From Lanius collurio (Eukaryota; Chordata; Aves; Passeriformes; Laniidae), in the NCBI GenBank assembly GCA_020086605.1, contig JACBWW010000016.1:26190128-26254127 (forward strand): DNA of 64,000 nucleotides. The letters run 5' to 3'. The notes below the pieces were generated by a model, which was given only the letters and a program-made list of their open reading frames with translations, made no database searches and was not told the DNA's origin. The position numbers and the translations under genes were made by a program. Below are positions 42,501 through 49,455 of the stretch, piece after piece. Numbering within the stretch: the stretch's first letter is position 1; each line of letters opens with the position of its first letter.

Positions 42501-43152
42501 AAAGCAGAGCCCAAACACCCAGATGAAGTTCTGCCCCCAGTGACCTTCCCGCGGCGCCGGCTGGCAGGGCGAGCGGGGAGCTCCCGCTGCACGCGCCCCA
42601 AACACCAGCAGCTCACAGGTACCACATCTCAGCGAGCTCCGCCCCGCACACCGCTCCCGGCACCCCACGGCCCACGGCCCCCGGCCCCGCACAACGCTTC
42701 AGGCATCTCACAGTCGGCTCGGCTCGGCTCGGCTCGCGCACCTGCCGCCTGGCCCCCTCTCTTCCCCAGAACGCGGAGAAAGCGGTACAACGCACCTGCT
42801 CCCGTGGCGGGGGCGGCGGCGGAAGCTCCAGGTCTGCCCGCCCCCATTTCTGCGCCCACCGGCTCTTTCCCTGAACCAATCGTCCTGCTTGCTCCAGGCC
42901 GGGCGAGGTGCTCCGGCGTTCCAGGGTCTACCTCCGACACGAGGGACCCTGCGCCCACCGCGCCCCCACATTCGTCAAGGGAAACAAACTCCGTCTGCCT
43001 CTGGCTGCCGCCGCCCGCCGGGCGGATCCGCACTGTAAACAGGCCGGAGGGCAATACAGGCGCCGGCGGCCCCCGCCCCAGCACCGGCGCTCGCCCCGCC
43101 GTGCCCCGCGCTCACCGTAGAGATGTGCGGAGGCTTCGCCCTTCCTCGCCAT
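268..43152 (-). CDS. SLC44A5: SLC44A5, choline transporter-like protein 5 (5' part of gene, 8 exons, partial)
   Basis: Multi-exon gene read on the minus strand. Joining 43116-43152 (or the alternative 19595-19631), 12828-12876, 11315-11388, 9283-9367, 5324-5408, 2830-2958, 1998-2058 and 268-391 gives one open frame of 644 nt, about 214 residues, with GT/AG borders and matching phases throughout. The product is the N-terminal third of an SLC44/CTL family membrane protein (family length about 700 residues): cytoplasmic tail with [12 protein letters not shown], first membrane segment after HCTDVICC, then the Cys-rich extracellular loop ([42 protein letters not shown]) with sequons NRT and NVT. 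SLC44 proteins are linked to choline or related solute transport; the substrate of member 5 is less settled. SLC44A2 is the closest paralogue in sequence, but divergent adjacency to ACADM, as in mammals, points to SLC44A5. The remaining membrane segments lie beyond position 1. Confidence 0.93.
1998..2058 (-). CDS. SLC44A5: SLC44A5 exon 7 (extracellular loop 1)
   Basis: A 61-nt exon, acceptor TTCTAG, donor GTGAGT. It encodes [20 protein letters not shown] and ends with the first base of a Phe codon (phase 1). The pattern VLRD-(E/G)-DCP-x-x-(L/I)IPS-(K/R)P is conserved in SLC44 members 2 and 5. Confidence 0.95.
2830..2958 (-). CDS. SLC44A5: SLC44A5 exon 6 (extracellular loop 1)
   Basis: A 129-nt exon (43 codons, phase 0 at both ends), acceptor TTGCAG and donor GTGTGT. 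It encodes [17 protein letters not shown], then a variable stretch [12 protein letters not shown], then [13 protein letters not shown]. The CVSKCPDRF and (Q)FC-x-PGF motifs are family-conserved; their cysteines probably form disulfides outside the cell. Confidence 0.97.
5324..5408 (-). CDS. SLC44A5: SLC44A5 exon 5 (extracellular loop 1)
   Basis: An 85-nt exon with acceptor CATAG and donor GTGAGC. It encodes [18 protein letters not shown] then [11 protein letters not shown]. The LFYFN-(I/L)-x-(K/R)C-x-SP and LQCPT(T/P)Q blocks are conserved in SLC44 members 2, 4 and 5. An NKT sequon lies at the start. It enters in phase 2 and ends in phase 0. Confidence 0.97.
5409..9282 (-). other. SLC44A5 intron 4
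   Basis: An intron of 3.9 kb. It contains a plus-oriented CR1 copy at about 6222-6678, an 18-base A run at 8863-8880, and otherwise AT-rich sequence with no recognised feature. Open frames of 60-70 codons within it look like chance. Confidence 0.7.
6222..6678 (+). mobile_element. CR1 LINE, 5'-truncated copy with 3' end
   Basis: Typical avian CR1 3' region on the plus strand: a block like 'gatggagcacctctcccac', 'ctggagaagagaaggct', 'gggaagaaattctt', 'gtgagggtggtgaggccctgg', then the end 'ggtccctgccaactcaggct' followed by the CR1-type terminal repeats (attctatg, ttctgtg). It is a 5'-truncated copy of about 460 bp with several indels. It is antisense to SLC44A5. Confidence 0.9.
9283..9367 (-). 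CDS. SLC44A5: SLC44A5 exon 4 (start of extracellular loop 1)
   Basis: An 85-nt exon, acceptor TTGCAG, donor GTGAGT. It reads [18 protein letters not shown] followed by [10 protein letters not shown]. The GDPR-x-(V/I)-x-YPTDS-x-G-x-FCGQK block is a hallmark of the SLC44 family right after membrane helix 1. It enters in phase 1 and leaves in phase 2. It lies between two CR1 copies in opposite orientation. Confidence 0.96.
9690..10340 (-). mobile_element. CR1 LINE fragment
   Basis: Minus-strand CR1: on the plus strand it reads 'ccactagaccaggctgct', 'agcttctctgggcaacctg', 'ggtgctccagtcctc', 'ctggatgcaggactgcag', 'ggctttctgggctgcaagtg'. This is the reverse complement of the 3' part of CR1. The extreme 3' repeat is missing or diverged. 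It has the same orientation as SLC44A5. Confidence 0.9.
10471..11142 (+). mobile_element. CR1 LINE fragment
   Basis: Plus-strand CR1: 'cagagaaagacctggggg', 'caatgggatcctggggtgc', 'catggagctcctggagcag', 'gcatctccctgatcaggaaa', 'gaggaagaaattcttccc', then 'tggtctcttccagccttac' and 'gtgattctgtgaa' at the 3' end. The 3' half differs from the other copies in the window, suggesting another CR1 subfamily. Confidence 0.88.
11315..11388 (-). CDS. SLC44A5: SLC44A5 exon 3 (first membrane segment)
   Basis: A 74-nt exon with acceptor CCTAG and donor GTAAGT. It encodes [18 protein letters not shown] and then IALGVV, a hydrophobic segment typical of membrane helix 1 of the SLC44 family, preceded by the family motif CTD(V/I)xCC. 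Entry phase 2 and exit phase 1 match both neighbours. Confidence 0.96.
11389..12827 (-). other. SLC44A5 intron 2
   Basis: An intron of 1.4 kb, AT-rich. It holds one short CR1 3'-end fragment at about 12386-12435. A 105-codon minus frame at 11741-12058 resembles no family I know. Confidence 0.7.
12386..12435 (+). mobile_element. short CR1 3'-end fragment
   Basis: About 50 bp reading 'ttggacttgatcttggaggc' followed by 'ttccaacc' and 'atgattctatt'. This is the terminal segment of a CR1 element next to its 3' repeats; everything upstream is lost or was never copied. Confidence 0.7.
12828..12876 (-). CDS. SLC44A5: SLC44A5 exon 2 (N-terminal cytoplasmic motif)
   Basis: A 49-nt exon with acceptor TGCAG before 12876 and donor GTAAAT after 12828. 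It reads [17 protein letters not shown] when joined to either first exon. The pattern (D/E)PR-x-(F/Y)DP-x-F-(R/K)GP-I-x-NR is the conserved segment just before membrane segment 1 in SLC44 proteins. It ends in phase 2 with the split Arg codon completed by the exon at 11388. This is the common exon both alternative starts splice to. Confidence 0.95.
13280..15490 (-). mobile_element. long CR1 LINE copy with reverse-transcriptase remnant
   Basis: About 2.2 kb of CR1 on the minus strand. The 3' end is at the low coordinate ('agaatcatagaatg', 'cccactagaccaggttgctc'). Further in, the minus strand reads broken pieces of CR1 pol: around 14415-14603 [20 protein letters not shown] followed by FTKGK, and around 14876-15139 a stretch with [10 protein letters not shown]. 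Many frameshifts and stops make it dead. Upstream, 'ccacctcatggttactgg' and 'catcacattccccag' also match the CR1 pol region. It has the same orientation as the host gene. Confidence 0.9.
18823..18846. repeat. perfect palindrome, 11-bp arms
   Basis: AGCTGATCACA, two spacer bases (AC), then its exact reverse complement TGTGATCAGCT. It could form a small hairpin or be a dyad binding site. Nothing nearby indicates which. Confidence 0.75.
19595..19631 (-). CDS. SLC44A5: SLC44A5 alternative first coding exon 1b
   Basis: Minus-strand ATG at 19631-19629 opens [13 protein letters not shown] and meets a donor GTAATT at 19594 after 37 nt, phase 1. It joins in frame to the exon at 12876, giving [15 protein letters not shown]. 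The YYGKHG ending matches the known start of one isoform of the paralogue SLC44A2, which is strong evidence that this is a real exon. It is exactly as long and in the same phase as exon 1a, so the two are interchangeable. No CpG island surrounds it, so its promoter would be of a different type. A CAG at 19644-19642 could instead be an acceptor for an upstream non-coding exon, but the pyrimidine tract is weak. Confidence 0.83.
20896..20921. repeat. poly-A run
   Basis: 26 consecutive A bases. It might be the tail of a retrocopy, but the sequence before it was not recognised as a gene or SINE. Confidence 0.9.
24276..25110 (-). mobile_element. CR1 LINE copy
   Basis: Minus-strand CR1, seen on the plus strand as 'gagttggaagggaccaac', 'gggaagaacctttttctaat', 'caggccctgtcactaggc', 'ctcctcttctccaggctta', 'gatgtggtgaccgaaactgc', then 'cccttgtcgaacttcatatg'. 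The terminal repeat at the low-coordinate end is reduced to 'attacagaatg'. About 830 bp, diverged; same orientation as SLC44A5. Confidence 0.9.
26290..26810. other. CpG-rich island of unknown origin inside SLC44A5 intron 1
   Basis: A sharply bounded GC- and CpG-rich block in AT-rich intron, densest at about 26400-26780. On the plus strand a 152-codon frame (26350-26808) ends with a protein-like stretch ([18 protein letters not shown]) and stops at TAA; a second frame (26256-26684) overlaps it, and an 89-codon frame runs on the other strand. A pyrimidine-rich stretch ending in CCCCAG near 26400 resembles a splice acceptor. I recognise no protein family or repeat here. Possibilities: promoter or exon of a non-coding RNA, a third SLC44A5 promoter, an old retrocopy of a GC-rich gene, or an unrecognised LTR. 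Confidence 0.6.
28528..28570. repeat. (TA)n-rich simple repeat
   Basis: Interrupted TA dinucleotide repeat with a few C, A and T interruptions. Confidence 0.9.
35664..35693. repeat. (TA)n-rich simple repeat
   Basis: TA dinucleotide run continuing into TG-interrupted TA units. Confidence 0.85.
37107..37135. repeat. poly-A run
   Basis: 29 consecutive A bases, followed by C bases. The preceding sequence was not recognised as a mobile element. Confidence 0.9.
38857..39935 (-). mobile_element. CR1 LINE copy interrupted by poly-C tract
   Basis: Minus-strand CR1 running from its 3' end ('catagaaccacaaaatg', 'cttggaagggaccttaaagc', 'ccactagaccaggttactc') through 'gaagtgctccagcctgc', 'ggctttctgggttgcaagtg', to 'gacccaggtgtaggacctcg' and 'gtgtcatctgcaac'. 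An A-rich expansion lies near 39137-39182. The normally short C run before 'aggtccttct' is expanded into the tract at 39518-39590. About 1.08 kb in total; same orientation as SLC44A5. Confidence 0.9.
39518..39590. repeat. poly-C tract (39 C, 7 T, 27 C)
   Basis: 39 consecutive C bases, seven T, then 27 C. On the minus strand this is a long poly-G able to form G-quadruplexes. It sits where other CR1 copies have only about five C, so it probably arose by slippage, or was partly produced by sequencing or assembly. Confidence 0.9.
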
Positions 43153-43850
43153 CGTCTCCCGGTGCCCTCCGCGCCGGCACCGCCGGAGCACAGCCAGGGG
43201 CTCGGCGCCTCCGCTCGCCGCTCAGCGCGTTCTTTGTTGCCGTGAAGGCATGAGAGGCAGCGGCGGCCGGGCAGTCTCCAGCTCCGCTCTGCCGCGGCCG
43301 CCCGCAGCACCGCCCGCACCCCGCGCCCACCCTCCCGTCCCGCCGGCTGCGCGGCGACGCCTGCGCCGACCCGCGGGGGCGGTGCCGGTGCTCGGGTCGC
43401 GAGGAGGGGGGTGCGGGCGGAGCGGCCGCGCCGAGGGCTGGCGAGGGGCGCGGGGATGGCCCGCGCGTCGCCAACTTCGCTTGGGCCTGGCGGCAACTTC
43501 GGCATCCGGTGAGAGCGGGGCCAGATCCAGCGGGGCCGTACCTGGCAGGGCGGTTTCCATCCTCCCGCACCAACCGCCGCTGCCCGCAGCCGGGTGCGCC
43601 GCCCGTCTGTGCCCGTGCCCGTGCCCTGCGCAGAGCCCGGAGGTGTTGCTGCTGGTGGGAAGCGGCCGGCCGGCCGAGAAGCCGCTCGCCTCCTGCCCGG
43701 GCCCCGCCGGGAAGCACCGCCCGTGGCGGAGCTGTCCGTGCCGCCCGTGCTGAGCGCCGGGCCGGCCAGGCCGTCCGCGGGCAGCGGTCTCGTGCCCAGC
43801 AGCCGGCACGGGCTCCCGGGGCTGGAGATGGTCGAAGCGCTCTTGTGTGC
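42540..43850 (-). promoter_or_regulatory. SLC44A5: CpG island, SLC44A5 main promoter and 5' UTR
   Basis: Dense CpG sequence around exon 1a (ATG at 43152). The start of transcription should lie upstream on the minus strand, somewhere in about 43160-43850; no TATA box or single start could be fixed. A short GGCTC pentanucleotide array lies near 42716-42735 inside the island, downstream of exon 1a. The long open frames on both strands here (up to about 297 codons) come from the GC bias and resemble no protein family, so I do not call them genes. Confidence 0.8.
43116..43152 (-). CDS. SLC44A5: SLC44A5 alternative first coding exon 1a (CpG-island promoter)
   Basis: On the minus strand an ATG at 43152-43150 in good Kozak context (A at -3, G at +4) opens [13 protein letters not shown]. 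The frame reaches a donor GTGAGC at 43115 after 37 nt, leaving phase 1. That phase fits exactly the acceptor of the shared exon at 12876, where the split codon becomes Gly before EPRKFDPKF. The exon sits inside a strong CpG island, as expected for a main promoter. The implied intron is about 30 kb. Human SLC44A5 has a different, longer N-terminal stretch, so the residues themselves are not diagnostic; the assignment rests on phase, position and orientation. Confidence 0.72.
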
Positions 43851-45469
43851 TGACCGGCAGCAGTGCATCTGTCTCCCGACGGGGAGGAAGGCTGTTTATT
43901 CTGGATTGGGGCATTTTCATGATTCGATCAAAAAACATCCTCAGTAATGAGAAATACAGATTTTTGGTCATAAACTTTCCTTCGGTTGATATCCTCCTCC
44001 CTACGTTTTATCTGAATGGGGCAACGGCCACTTACGAGCAATTATCTGGTTGCTGAGATTCTTTTACAGTTGTGACAGTATGAATCATCATTACAGCAAA
44101 AGGCCACTATTCACAAATGTCACGATGCTATTAGTCTGTTGTCACTAAGTCCAACACACAATATTTTGTAAGAGAAAACATTTTGAAATTACAGAATTGC
44201 ACCTGTTGGCTATTATTTAACATTTTCAGACGCGAGCTTTAGAGGAAAATTATTTTCTGAGGCTTGCAAATTAAGGTACCCTTTCAAAAACTGGCTTAAG
44301 ACCTCAAATGCATGTGGCTCATTCATTTATGAGTAAATTAATGTCCACAGATCATGGAAGTTGTTGCTATACTTGTATTGAAAGGTAAACCAATCATCTG
44401 TGTATTAGTGAGGATACATGACTCTCATATGGTCCTTGCATCATCAGGTCTTGTAGAGCTGGCTGCCTTGGCTAGTTTCAAGAAAACTAAATCAGACATA
44501 TGTACGACCTTAACCATCTTCCCAGAGGTCTTAGTTCAGGCCAATCGCTCCAATAATTTCTGAATTTCACATATGTAGTTTTGTCTGCTAATAGTGGAAA
44601 TACTGGGGGGAGTCATTCCCCCCTCTCCCCCCCCCATGGAATTGTTAGAATTTATACTTTTAAATACTATATTTTCAAATGAGTACTTGCTTCCTTCAGT
44701 CATCCCACTTCATCAGAGTATTAACTAGGCAGAGGTTTATGATACTGTGCACTGCTCATGGTCTAGAAATTTAATGAGATTTTTTTCTTAACTTAGTTCC
44801 CCTATCATCTAGGCTGCTTACCTAGCCTAGCTACGCAAGATGCCTGTCTCTGTTCCAGGACATGGACATCAAGTAAATACCTGATGTGGAAAAAGGTTGA
44901 CATACTTTGCTATCTAAGAAGAAATCCTTATTTTCATCTCAGTGATGTCGACTAGGAAAACAATACAGACAATCTCACCTACAGAAGAAAGAGCTTCTTG
45001 TGTCAGACTGAGTCAAACATGAAAAAAGCGGCATAGGACAGCTTTGTAAGAATGAAAGAGGTGTATAATGTCTTCTGGCTCATTCTGATAAGGCATGGCA
45101 ACCAAAATGTAGCAGGGCATGACTGGATTTGATAGTCAGAGTTTAAGTAGCATTCTTGAGGAAGCTTCAGTATTTTTCTACAGCTCAGTGTACTTCTGTT
45201 ACCCTTGTGCGGAGGAATATATATATATATAGCCTACCTTCAAAAATGAATATTGGAATCTTAACAATAAAAAACATAGGTAATACAGTTAGTATAGCCT
45301 GTTCTACAAATAAATATATAAGATATATAGGTATCACATATTATATGTATAATATACAATATAGAGCATATACAATGTCTTTATTGTGTCTATACTAGAC
45401 AGTTTTTATAATACAGTATTTATATCCTCCAGGAGAAGAAGTGACTTTCAACTTGGTTCAGACTATCAG

Positions 45470-46005
45470 TGTTGCCTTTTCCTGGTCTTAAAATTAAGAA
45501 CCGAACACAGTTTAAGGGAAAAGGGGTTTTTACTTTGGTATCTATTTAAGGATCCTTAAAGGTGCACAACTTCATCCAGGTGGAATGCGCCGAAATGCAC
45601 ACAAAATGCGCCCCAAAAATGCATGCACACCCACGATAGATCGCGCATACAATTTATAGACTTTGCAAATTAGCGTATCTATCAAAGATTCCCCAATGAG
45701 AAGCTTAAATGAATAGCGTGATATTTCCCCATCCTGAGGAATTCCCCCGTGGATGGGCCTATCTTAGTCTACAGGATGTGTTCTATAGAGGACCTTAGTT
45801 TCTCAAGATAGCATAGGACTTTCTGGCCCCGACTGTGAGGCCTCCAGGATGTTTGGTCTCTCTCCTGGCTTAACAGAATATTAGGAATATGCTAAGTTAT
45901 TAGGCTTAAGGAATTACACATATGCATGCTAAAAGCACTGAGGATACATAAAAGCTATATAAAAGGGTACATAAAAGAAAAGGCAAAAAAATCATCATAG
46001 CATCA
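45470..46005. mobile_element. probable solo LTR of an endogenous retrovirus
   Basis: A 536-bp block starting TGTTGCC and ending AGCATCA, flanked by the direct repeat TCAG (45466-45469 and 46006-46009), with unusually many CpG and 'atgcgcc' motifs for this region. On the minus strand it holds a TATA-like 'ctataaattg' and ends CAACA, which suggests minus orientation. The 4-bp duplication is short enough to be chance, and no internal retroviral sequence is attached. Confidence 0.5.
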
Positions 46006-46129
46006 TCAGAACCAAGGAATAACCTAAAAATACACTAAAATAAGAGAGAAAACTTGCTAAAAAGAATTCAAAAGGTTAGAATAGTGCTAAAAACTACAAG
46101 ATGTCTATTCAGATAGATTGAAGACTCTA

Positions 46130-46880
46130 TAAGGAGACCACTTTGAGACACAGCAGATCATCTTTGCATATTCGTGTTTCTCCGAAGGGCCTGAAAAATG
46201 GCAGAAGGAAGCCACCAGGACTAGATAGAATGAAAACGGCAGTAGCTACAAAGAAGGAGGAATAGTCCTATATTCCTCTAACCTATCAAAATAGAGAGCA
46301 GTTGTATTAAAGTGAGTAAATTATAAAGTGTCACAAAATTTGGCATGTTAAGTGTGAAAGAACAGTAAGGCAGGCCAAAAACATTTGAGCATTCATTTGC
46401 AAAATGTATGGATGCTAAAAAGAATCCTTTTTCTAAAGGCCAAGAGGAGGAAGAGAATACGTAGAGTTAATAGGATATTTTCCTTAAGCCTCCTATGCAC
46501 ATATAGACTTGAAGATGATAAACATTTTCAAAATTTTTGAAAATACTTCTGATGAAAATTCATAAAATTGCAGACCTTGCCTCTGCATTTTGTAAATAGT
46601 GAAAACTAAACCACTACAACAATCATGCAGACAGATTTAGAATATGTGATATATTGGAGAGTATAGTTTTTGTAAAGAGGAGTCAAGGCTCAGAGAACTA
46701 CTGAAGACTTCCCAAGGAGCCAGCAGACATGAAAATAAGGGAATACAGCTGATTTTCAGGTTATTTGGATTTCTGAAAACATTCCACAAGGTTCCTCATG
46801 AAAATATTTTAAATAAAATAAGCCACCATAGAGGGAAAAGTCCTTTTCTGGCTAAAAATTGTTAAAGAGTGTTAGAATGG
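46130..46880 (+). mobile_element. ancient CR1-type LINE remnant (reverse transcriptase)
   Basis: Broken plus-strand reading frames recall LINE reverse transcriptase. Near 46210 KPPGLDRM resembles the K-x-x-GPDxI motif, and near 46765-46830 DFLKTFHKVPHENILNKI or a close variant resembles the DFxKAFDxVPH motif. Many frameshifts and an apparent insertion lie between them. It is far more diverged than the CR1 copies in SLC44A5. Confidence 0.6.
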
Positions 46881-46899
46881 TCTGTCATTTCTTGCAGCT

Positions 46900-47870
46900 C
46901 TAGGACCCCTCCTGTCATGCCCAGCTGCTGGAGCCCAGGCCTGGGGACGCAGGACTGCCTGGCACAGTGAAACGGCTGCTGCCGCCTTCCTGTTTGTGGT
47001 GCCACAGATGAGGCACAGTCTTCAACAGCACCTACATGCAGGACTTACTTTCACCTCCAGCAGAGAGCACAGGCACCCATGTCCTCTCCTCCTTCTGGGC
47101 TGGCTGAGACAAAAGGTCACTACTGCAGACGCTCACAAGACTCCCTAGATGCCCAAGCACATAAACATTCACCCAGTACCCTTGCCTAGATCCCAGCCGC
47201 CTTACCTGCCTCAGGAGTGCCTTATTTCCAGGCTGGTTCAGCTTGATGCTTGCTGCAAACATATTTCACTCACACATCCCACAGGCACTCCACACTCACA
47301 GGTTGCCATGGATGACAGGATGGATCCTTGTCTGCTGACCTGATGCCTCCTACTCATTAGCAAGTCCAGCTTGAAGTTTTCCAGGAAATGAGACATGCAC
47401 ACCTGCTATGGGGAAGATACTGGCACCCTCAGCATCCAGCACCATGCACACGGGCTGTGATGTGTAGTCACACTCTGGCTACTGGTGCTGCTGAACCCCT
47501 CACTCACCTCACCCACACCAGTCCCTGCCAGTGGAAGATTTTCAGGACATGCACTGTTCCCACCTCAGCAGCTGGCAGCCAAGACTTCCAACTGCTCCAG
47601 TAGCAGATACTGAGGCCTCCCCAACACCGGCAGCACCAGTGGGCACCCACATTCCCAAATGTAACCTTAGTACCAAATCCATTCGCGGAGGATCCTCAGT
47701 AGTTGCCACTTCATCCTTACAACACACATACACATGGGATAGTGAGACACATGGGCTCAGTCAGACAAGTGTACTTACTGCCCTTATTAACATGACTAGT
47801 CCATTTAATAGCCCATTCTTTATTTTCTCCTCTGTTGCTCTAGAGCCCTTCCCCTGCACATTCCTTCACT
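46900..47870. other. GC-richer block of unknown origin
   Basis: About 1 kb clearly richer in G and C than its flanks, rich in CAGCAC, CACC and CCAG motifs, with no long convincing reading frame. It starts right after the old CR1 remnant. It may be an unrecognised LTR or retroviral piece. A polyadenylation-like AATAAA lies further on at about 48088. Confidence 0.3.
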
Positions 47871-49078
47871 AGTTTGAATAGCTCCACAGGTCCATTTCCA
47901 ACATTATGGACCCTCAAGTTTGCAAGATGCAAAGTTTGCCTGCAGTTTACTGAGAGGCAGTTTGTTTCTTGTCTTTGTCACTGTTATCTTTGACTGTAAA
48001 CTTTGTGTCTCCGAATTTTGTTTATGGCTTTCCACCTTTTCTTGTTATCTCACTTGACAAGACCTTTGATCAGCTAACCATACTGAAATAAACATTCCAC
48101 ATCAGTTAATATGACTGACTAATTTGTGTCTCATCTCTGCCTCCCTTACCATTTGTCAGTCAGGTCTATGTCTCTTTATGTTCTTGTTTTTGGCTTCCTC
48201 CTTTTCTTGTTCTCCATTTCTGCACTGAAAAGGTTAATGACCAGATATCCTTAAAGAAGCACATCTTTTCCTTCCACATAACCTTATGATTTTTTTTTTT
48301 TCAATTTGAAGACTAATCAAAAATTTGTTATATTGGTGAGGTCACCCATGGAATCTCAAAGACTTGTATGTTGGGACTCTTGTTGTTCCAGATACCCAAA
48401 GATTTTATAAAGGAAAGAAACACTGAAGTGGGAAAATTTGATGTGAATAGTTATGGGGCTGAAAGAATTTCAGATATGCTCAGGGCAAATAAAACGTAAA
48501 ATGACACAGATAAGGGGTGCAAAGAAATAATTACATACAAAGATGAGCTTTGAGTTGACCATTACATCCCACAACTTGTTATCATAGATAATATATGAAA
48601 CTTTTCACCATTCAGAGGTAGTAAAAAAAAGGGTAACTGAAAAATCACACAAAAAGAAAACAGAACTTTTATCTTTTTGCAAGAACATGAGTGACTTTAT
48701 GATTCCGATTCTTTGACACACAGCTAAGACATTGTAGAAAGTACTCAAAGATGATTATTCAGCTTGGAAAAGAAATTGCTATGAGGGTATGAAGATATTT
48801 TTCTATTAAATCTTTGACCCAAAGAGGATGACTGCCTCAAAGATTGTTCAGTGCCTGTTTCAATTCAAGTAGTAGGGACAACCAATGAATTTAGCAGCTG
48901 TCTCATTAAAAAGAAGCAAGCTGAAGTGGTTCTTCATAGTGTAGAAATTAAACTGTGGTTCCCAACACATTCAAAAAGCAACCAGTCAAGTTAATGGAAG
49001 AGTCATCTATGAAGCATTATTAAACACAGAGGTATCACCTCCAGCTCAGGAAACTTATAAATTGAAAAAATTTTGGAG

Positions 49079-49455
49079 GGTATATGTCGCTGCTGTTTCG
49101 GGGACGGCAATAAGCACGACACAGAACTCAGGTACAAGGAGAAATGGGAATATTTAATTAATCATAAGTCCATTTATATAACTTGGTTCACAAGAATGGC
49201 ATGATATTATTGGTCCCTTGATCAACCACCTCCCAGAATGATTGGTTGAGATTCTACAGCACCCGTTTCAAAATATTTTTCCCATGTACCATAGCAATAC
49301 TGGAAAACAAGTTTGCAGGTGTTAGATAAAGTCTTGGTTTACAAAAAACCTCAAACTGTTTCTCAGCTAGCTGCAAGAGAAAGCAAGGCCCTCACAGGAT
49401 GCTGCAGAAAGCTGAAGAATTTCCCTGCTTTTAGCTTTTAGTATCCACGGGTATA
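49079..49455 (-). mobile_element. solo LTR with 6-bp target duplication (ERVK-like)
   Basis: The 365-bp LTR spans 49085-49449 and is flanked by perfect copies of GGTATA (49079-49084 and 49450-49455). Read on the minus strand it starts CGTGGATACT (first base apparently mutated from T), holds a TATA-like box 'tatataaatgg' and 'attaaata', and ends GCAGCGACA. A 6-bp duplication is usual for avian alpha- and betaretrovirus-like (ERVK) elements. No internal viral sequence remains, so it is a recombined solo LTR. Confidence 0.82.

Larger units (their letters stand above)
19632..43115 (-). other. SLC44A5 intron 1a, upstream of exon 1b
   Basis: About 23.5 kb of mostly AT-rich intron. Contents seen: poly-A run at 20896-20921, CR1 at 24276-25110, CpG-rich island at 26290-26810, (TA)n at 28528-28570 and 35664-35693, poly-A at 37107-37135, and CR1 with a giant poly-C tract at 38857-39935. 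I recognise nothing in the rest. Open frames of 60-136 codons (e.g. minus 22626-23036, plus 32124-32507, plus 36533-36940) match no known family. Confidence 0.65.

Noticed and set aside
42369..43971. Several long frames on both strands (up to about 297 codons)
   Set aside because: They lie in the SLC44A5 CpG island, overlap each other in several frames, and are rich in Ala, Arg, Gly and Pro without any known domain. They reflect stop-poor GC-rich DNA.
48000..48225. Two loosely similar T-rich segments (about 48005-48055 and 48170-48220)
   Set aside because: Similarity is limited to T/C-rich words such as 'ccttttcttgtt'; not convincing as a duplication.
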